From Aeoliella sp052161615 (lineage in GTDB: Bacteria; Planctomycetota; Planctomycetia; Pirellulales; Lacipirellulaceae), in NCBI RefSeq assembly GCF_052161615.1, contig NZ_CP197417.1:1054001-1118000 (forward strand): a stretch of 64,000 nucleotides of DNA, read 5' to 3'. The translations under genes and the position numbers were made by a program. Every line of letters begins with the position of its first letter. Position 1 is the first letter of the stretch. The notes beneath the pieces are model-generated. The model had not been told where the DNA came from. It worked only from the letters and a program-made list of their open reading frames with translations, and did not search any database. Below are positions 61,913 through 64,000 of the stretch, piece after piece.

Positions 61913-63085
61913 TTATACCATCGGTTCGGGATGTCCAACCTGTTTCCGTGTGTGTCCGCCTTGCAATAGGCGGAAACCAATGTCCGACCGGATAAATCCG
62001 AACAAGCTGGCCACGATGGCTACCAGGACACCCACGGTGAGGGCCCTATTATAGTCAACGGCGACAAAAACGGCCCCTTGGCCAGGCTCGAACTGGTCTC
62101 GGATGGCGGTGAGTTCCTCGGGGAGCGGAGGAGCAGTCGGCAGGCCGTAGCGCTCGGCCAAGCTGACGATGTCGATGACGTTGATCACCGGGACACCCAG
62201 CTTGCTGAAGCGAGGCATTACGCCGTCCAGCTCCGGTGGCATGCGCATGGGAGGCCGCATGTTGAGGCCAGCGTCGAACAGCTTTTTGCCGAGGCTGGTA
62301 CCTGCGGAGACGGCACCACCGCCGACGTTGATGTAGGCCCTAATGGCTTGAAGTCCGGCCTCCTCGCGCATCAGTCTCATGCGTTCGTCGACGGCGCCGG
62401 TGAAGTCGTTGGCGATGATCATGGGCAGGTCACAGCGTTCGATAGCGGCCTGAATGGCGACGATTCCCTCGGGCGAGAGGTTCTTGCCGCTGTCCTCGTC
62501 ACCACCGATCGAGGCGGCGAGCGAACGGTGTTCGATGATGCCTTGGTCGTAGAGGAGTTTCTCCATGTCGATCCACATGAACTCGGGCAGGTTCGCGCCC
62601 CATTGCGAGGCGGCACCGCTAGAGATGATGAGCGGCGTCGCACCGATGGTCTCGATGGCCGTGATCGTGCAGACGTTGAGGGCTGGGAACGAGCCGGAGA
62701 GTCCCACGCCGACCATATCGCCTTCCTTGACGCCGGCCCGCATGAGCATGTCGACCAGCACGGCGGCGAAGTTGGGGTTGGCGGAGGTTTGCTTGCTCGG
62801 GAGCACGCCGTTGACGCTGGTGATGACCGACATGTTGATGCCGATCAGCCCGGTCTCGAGCGGATCGTAGGCCGGATCGATTTCCTTGACCTTCATCCGC
62901 TGCTTCTTGATCTCGTTGAATGCCCGATCGGCCGTTTCGGTGGCGGCGATCTTTAGGTCGAAGTAGGGCTGCTCGCGATCCACGCGGAGCCGCTCGACCA
63001 TCAACATGCCAACGCCCGAGAGCAGCGCAATGAGCATGAGCGCCGGACGCGAGACAGCCTTGGGACGCCAGATTACTTTTTTCAT
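61913..63085 (-). CDS. pgsW: Poly-gamma-glutamate system protein PgsW
   Basis: 390 aa. A membrane segment at 15-35 (ALMLIALLSGVGMLMVERL), a long soluble part and a second segment near 350-370 (VGVLVAIVASLFGFI). The text matches the poly-gamma-glutamate system protein that accompanies PgsB/PgsC in planctomycetes and other groups (GVGLSGSFPALNVCTITAIE, GGGAVSAGTSLGKKLFDAGL). The exact role is unknown. The gene follows pgsC by 88 bases. Confidence 0.88.
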   Translation of the reverse strand: MKKVIWRPKAVSRPALMLIALLSGVGMLMVERLRVDREQPYFDLKIAATETADRAFNEIKKQRMKVKEIDPAYDPLETGLIGINMSVITSVNGVLPSKQTSANPNFAAVLVDMLMRAGVKEGDMVGVGLSGSFPALNVCTITAIETIGATPLIISSGAASQWGANLPEFMWIDMEKLLYDQGIIEHRSLAASIGGDEDSGKNLSPEGIVAIQAAIERCDLPMIIANDFTGAVDERMRLMREEAGLQAIRAYINVGGGAVSAGTSLGKKLFDAGLNMRPPMRMPPELDGVMPRFSKLGVPVINVIDIVSLAERYGLPTAPPLPEELTAIRDQFEPGQGAVFVAVDYNRALTVGVLVAIVASLFGFIRSDIGFRLLQGGHTRKQVGHPEPMV

Positions 63086-63173
63086 GCGATTGGGGAGGCG
63101 TTGATAGTTGGGAAGTGATCGAGAGTTTTTTGGTGTGCCTCCGGTCGCTTACGCTCCCGGCTCGCCTGTACGT

Positions 63174-63653
63174 TTACAGGAGGTTTAGTTCGATGCCGAA
63201 GATCAGGATCAGCACTAGGCGAATCGCCACGGCGGCGGTGAGCAGGGCGCACAGCGTCTCGATCCAGCCTTGGCGATCGAACCAGATGGCGATCAGGCCG
63301 GGGATAATGTAGCCGATCACTTGGAACTGCGTCATCTCGTTGGCCAGCGGCTCGACGGTGGTGATCAGTTCCATCGGGATGTAGTTAAACAGCATCCGGA
63401 CCAGATAGCCCACCAGGATCATCAGCACCGTACGGCGGCGACCGTAGACAATGATGAACGTGCTCATCAGGTAGACGATCAGGTAGGTGGCGAGCGCCGC
63501 CAGGATGGTCAGGATCACGTCGATCGGGCGATTGAGGGCCACGGCAAAGTAGCCCGGCACGACCATACCACCGGCCGCCAAGCCAAAGAGCTCGGAGAAC
63601 AGCAGGCTGACGGCGAGTCCGATGCCGATCGCGACGCTAAGTAATTCGACCAT
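63174..63653 (-). CDS. pgsC: Poly-gamma-glutamate biosynthesis protein PgsC/CapC
   Basis: 159 aa with about five membrane segments. Conserved opening: LFSELFGLAAGGMVVPGYFA, then VLMILVGYLVRMLFN. Together with PgsB it forms the membrane part of the poly-gamma-glutamate synthase. It lies 36 bases after the pgsB stop. Confidence 0.93.
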   Translation of the reverse strand: MVELLSVAIGIGLAVSLLFSELFGLAAGGMVVPGYFAVALNRPIDVILTILAALATYLIVYLMSTFIIVYGRRRTVLMILVGYLVRMLFNYIPMELITTVEPLANEMTQFQVIGYIIPGLIAIWFDRQGWIETLCALLTAAVAIRLVLILIFGIELNLL

Positions 63654-63689
63654 GATTATCTAAACGAGAGTTTATCTGCGGGAGTTGGT

Positions 63690-64000
63690 TTACTTGAAAA
63701 CGGTCTCGGTGCTGCGGTTGGCGAAGTAGCGAACGACTTCGAGGCCAATGCCACCGATGTTCGCCATGCCCATCGCCAGCGACGACCGGCCGGAGAGTTC
63801 GATGATGGTTTCAAAGATTTCTTCGACGCGGCGATTCTCGGCGAACACGAGCTTCAACGGATCGAGACCAGCGTCGGTGGCTGCTTTGCCGAAGATGTAG
63901 GTACCCGAGCCGATCAGCACGTAATAGTCGGCCGGTGCCCAATCAACCACGATGCGACCGAGCTGCTGCGAGCGGTCGGGGCGGTCGGCGCGGCAATTAA
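63690..64000 (-). CDS. pgsB: Poly-gamma-glutamate synthase PgsB/CapB (C-terminal part)
   Basis: The last 103 codons; the 5' part lies beyond the window. The piece reads RADRPDRSQQLGRI, YYVLIGSGTYIF and later GMANIGGIGLEVVRYF, the C-terminal part of the Mur-ligase-like PgsB that joins glutamates through the gamma carboxyl using ATP. It is the upstream gene of pgsB-pgsC-pgsW. Confidence 0.9.
   Translation of the reverse strand, partial: NCRADRPDRSQQLGRIVVDWAPADYYVLIGSGTYIFGKAATDAGLDPLKLVFAENRRVEEIFETIIELSGRSSLAMGMANIGGIGLEVVRYFANRSTETVFK

Noticed and set aside
1..64000. CRISPR arrays, tRNA or rRNA genes
   Set aside because: I found no regularly spaced repeats, no cloverleaf with a GTTCGAATC-type arm outside coding genes and no rRNA text. 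Short RNAs could still escape reading by eye.

Overview
The window looks like chromosomal DNA of a planctomycete, most likely order Pirellulales. The evidence is the family content: two PSCyt1/PSCyt2/PSD1 (DUF1549-DUF1553) cytochrome c-type proteins, one with a DUF1501 partner; a DUF1559 pseudopilin-like protein; dockerin/PEP-CTERM secreted proteins; HtrA-like PDZ proteins; and GC-rich gaps full of short dispersed repeats. No rRNA, tRNA or CRISPR array was seen. The assignment rests on gene families, not on a marker gene.

Layout. 1-9.3 kb: tail of a membrane protein, a HAMP histidine kinase with its sigma54-type response regulator, lexA (minus) with an operator-like promoter, two overlapping HtrA-like genes (the second a probable pseudo-protease interrupted by a PDZ domain), a small monooxygenase-like protein, proB, and the collapsed remains of a toxin-antitoxin locus. 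9.4-19.1 kb: two CNNM-type transporters, an SGNH hydrolase, an MFS transporter, a Cys-rich secreted protein followed by a three-hairpin RNA candidate, a TPR protein, a double ABC-2 permease and a GGCT-like protein. 19.1-25 kb is a repeat-rich island with an IS5-family element, an ankyrin lipoprotein bracketed by inverted repeats and a cNMP-binding/patatin protein.

25.1-30.5 kb is a complete phosphate operon, pstS-pstC-pstA-pstB-phoU-phoB, with three PhoB-box-like repeats before pstS but no adjacent phoR. 30.5-37.5 kb carries an Nei-type DNA glycosylase, an HTH/SnoaL regulator and a large Lhr helicase with an inserted repeat-like segment. 37.8-47.3 kb carries the PSD1/DUF1501 pair, a SthA-like flavoprotein, a nucleotidyltransferase-like protein, a CYP152-type P450 with a proline-rich N-terminus and a small lipoprotein. 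47.4-55.3 kb holds DUF1559, two related PEP-CTERM proteins and a second PSD1 protein.

55.3-59.7 kb is again repeat-rich, with DUF899, two small membrane proteins, a 32-bp perfect palindrome and two 101-bp direct repeats that bracket an orphan HigA-like gene and a small membrane gene. 59.7-64 kb (minus) reads pgsB (cut by the window edge)-pgsC-pgsW, for poly-gamma-glutamate synthesis or export, then a Ser/Thr kinase with four CPWC zinc ribbons and a PP2C phosphatase: a possible phospho-switch next to a capsule locus.

Recurring themes are regulatory pairs (kinase/regulator, kinase/phosphatase, LexA), envelope and secreted proteins, and non-coding repeats that an IS and one helicase gene have recorded as insertions.
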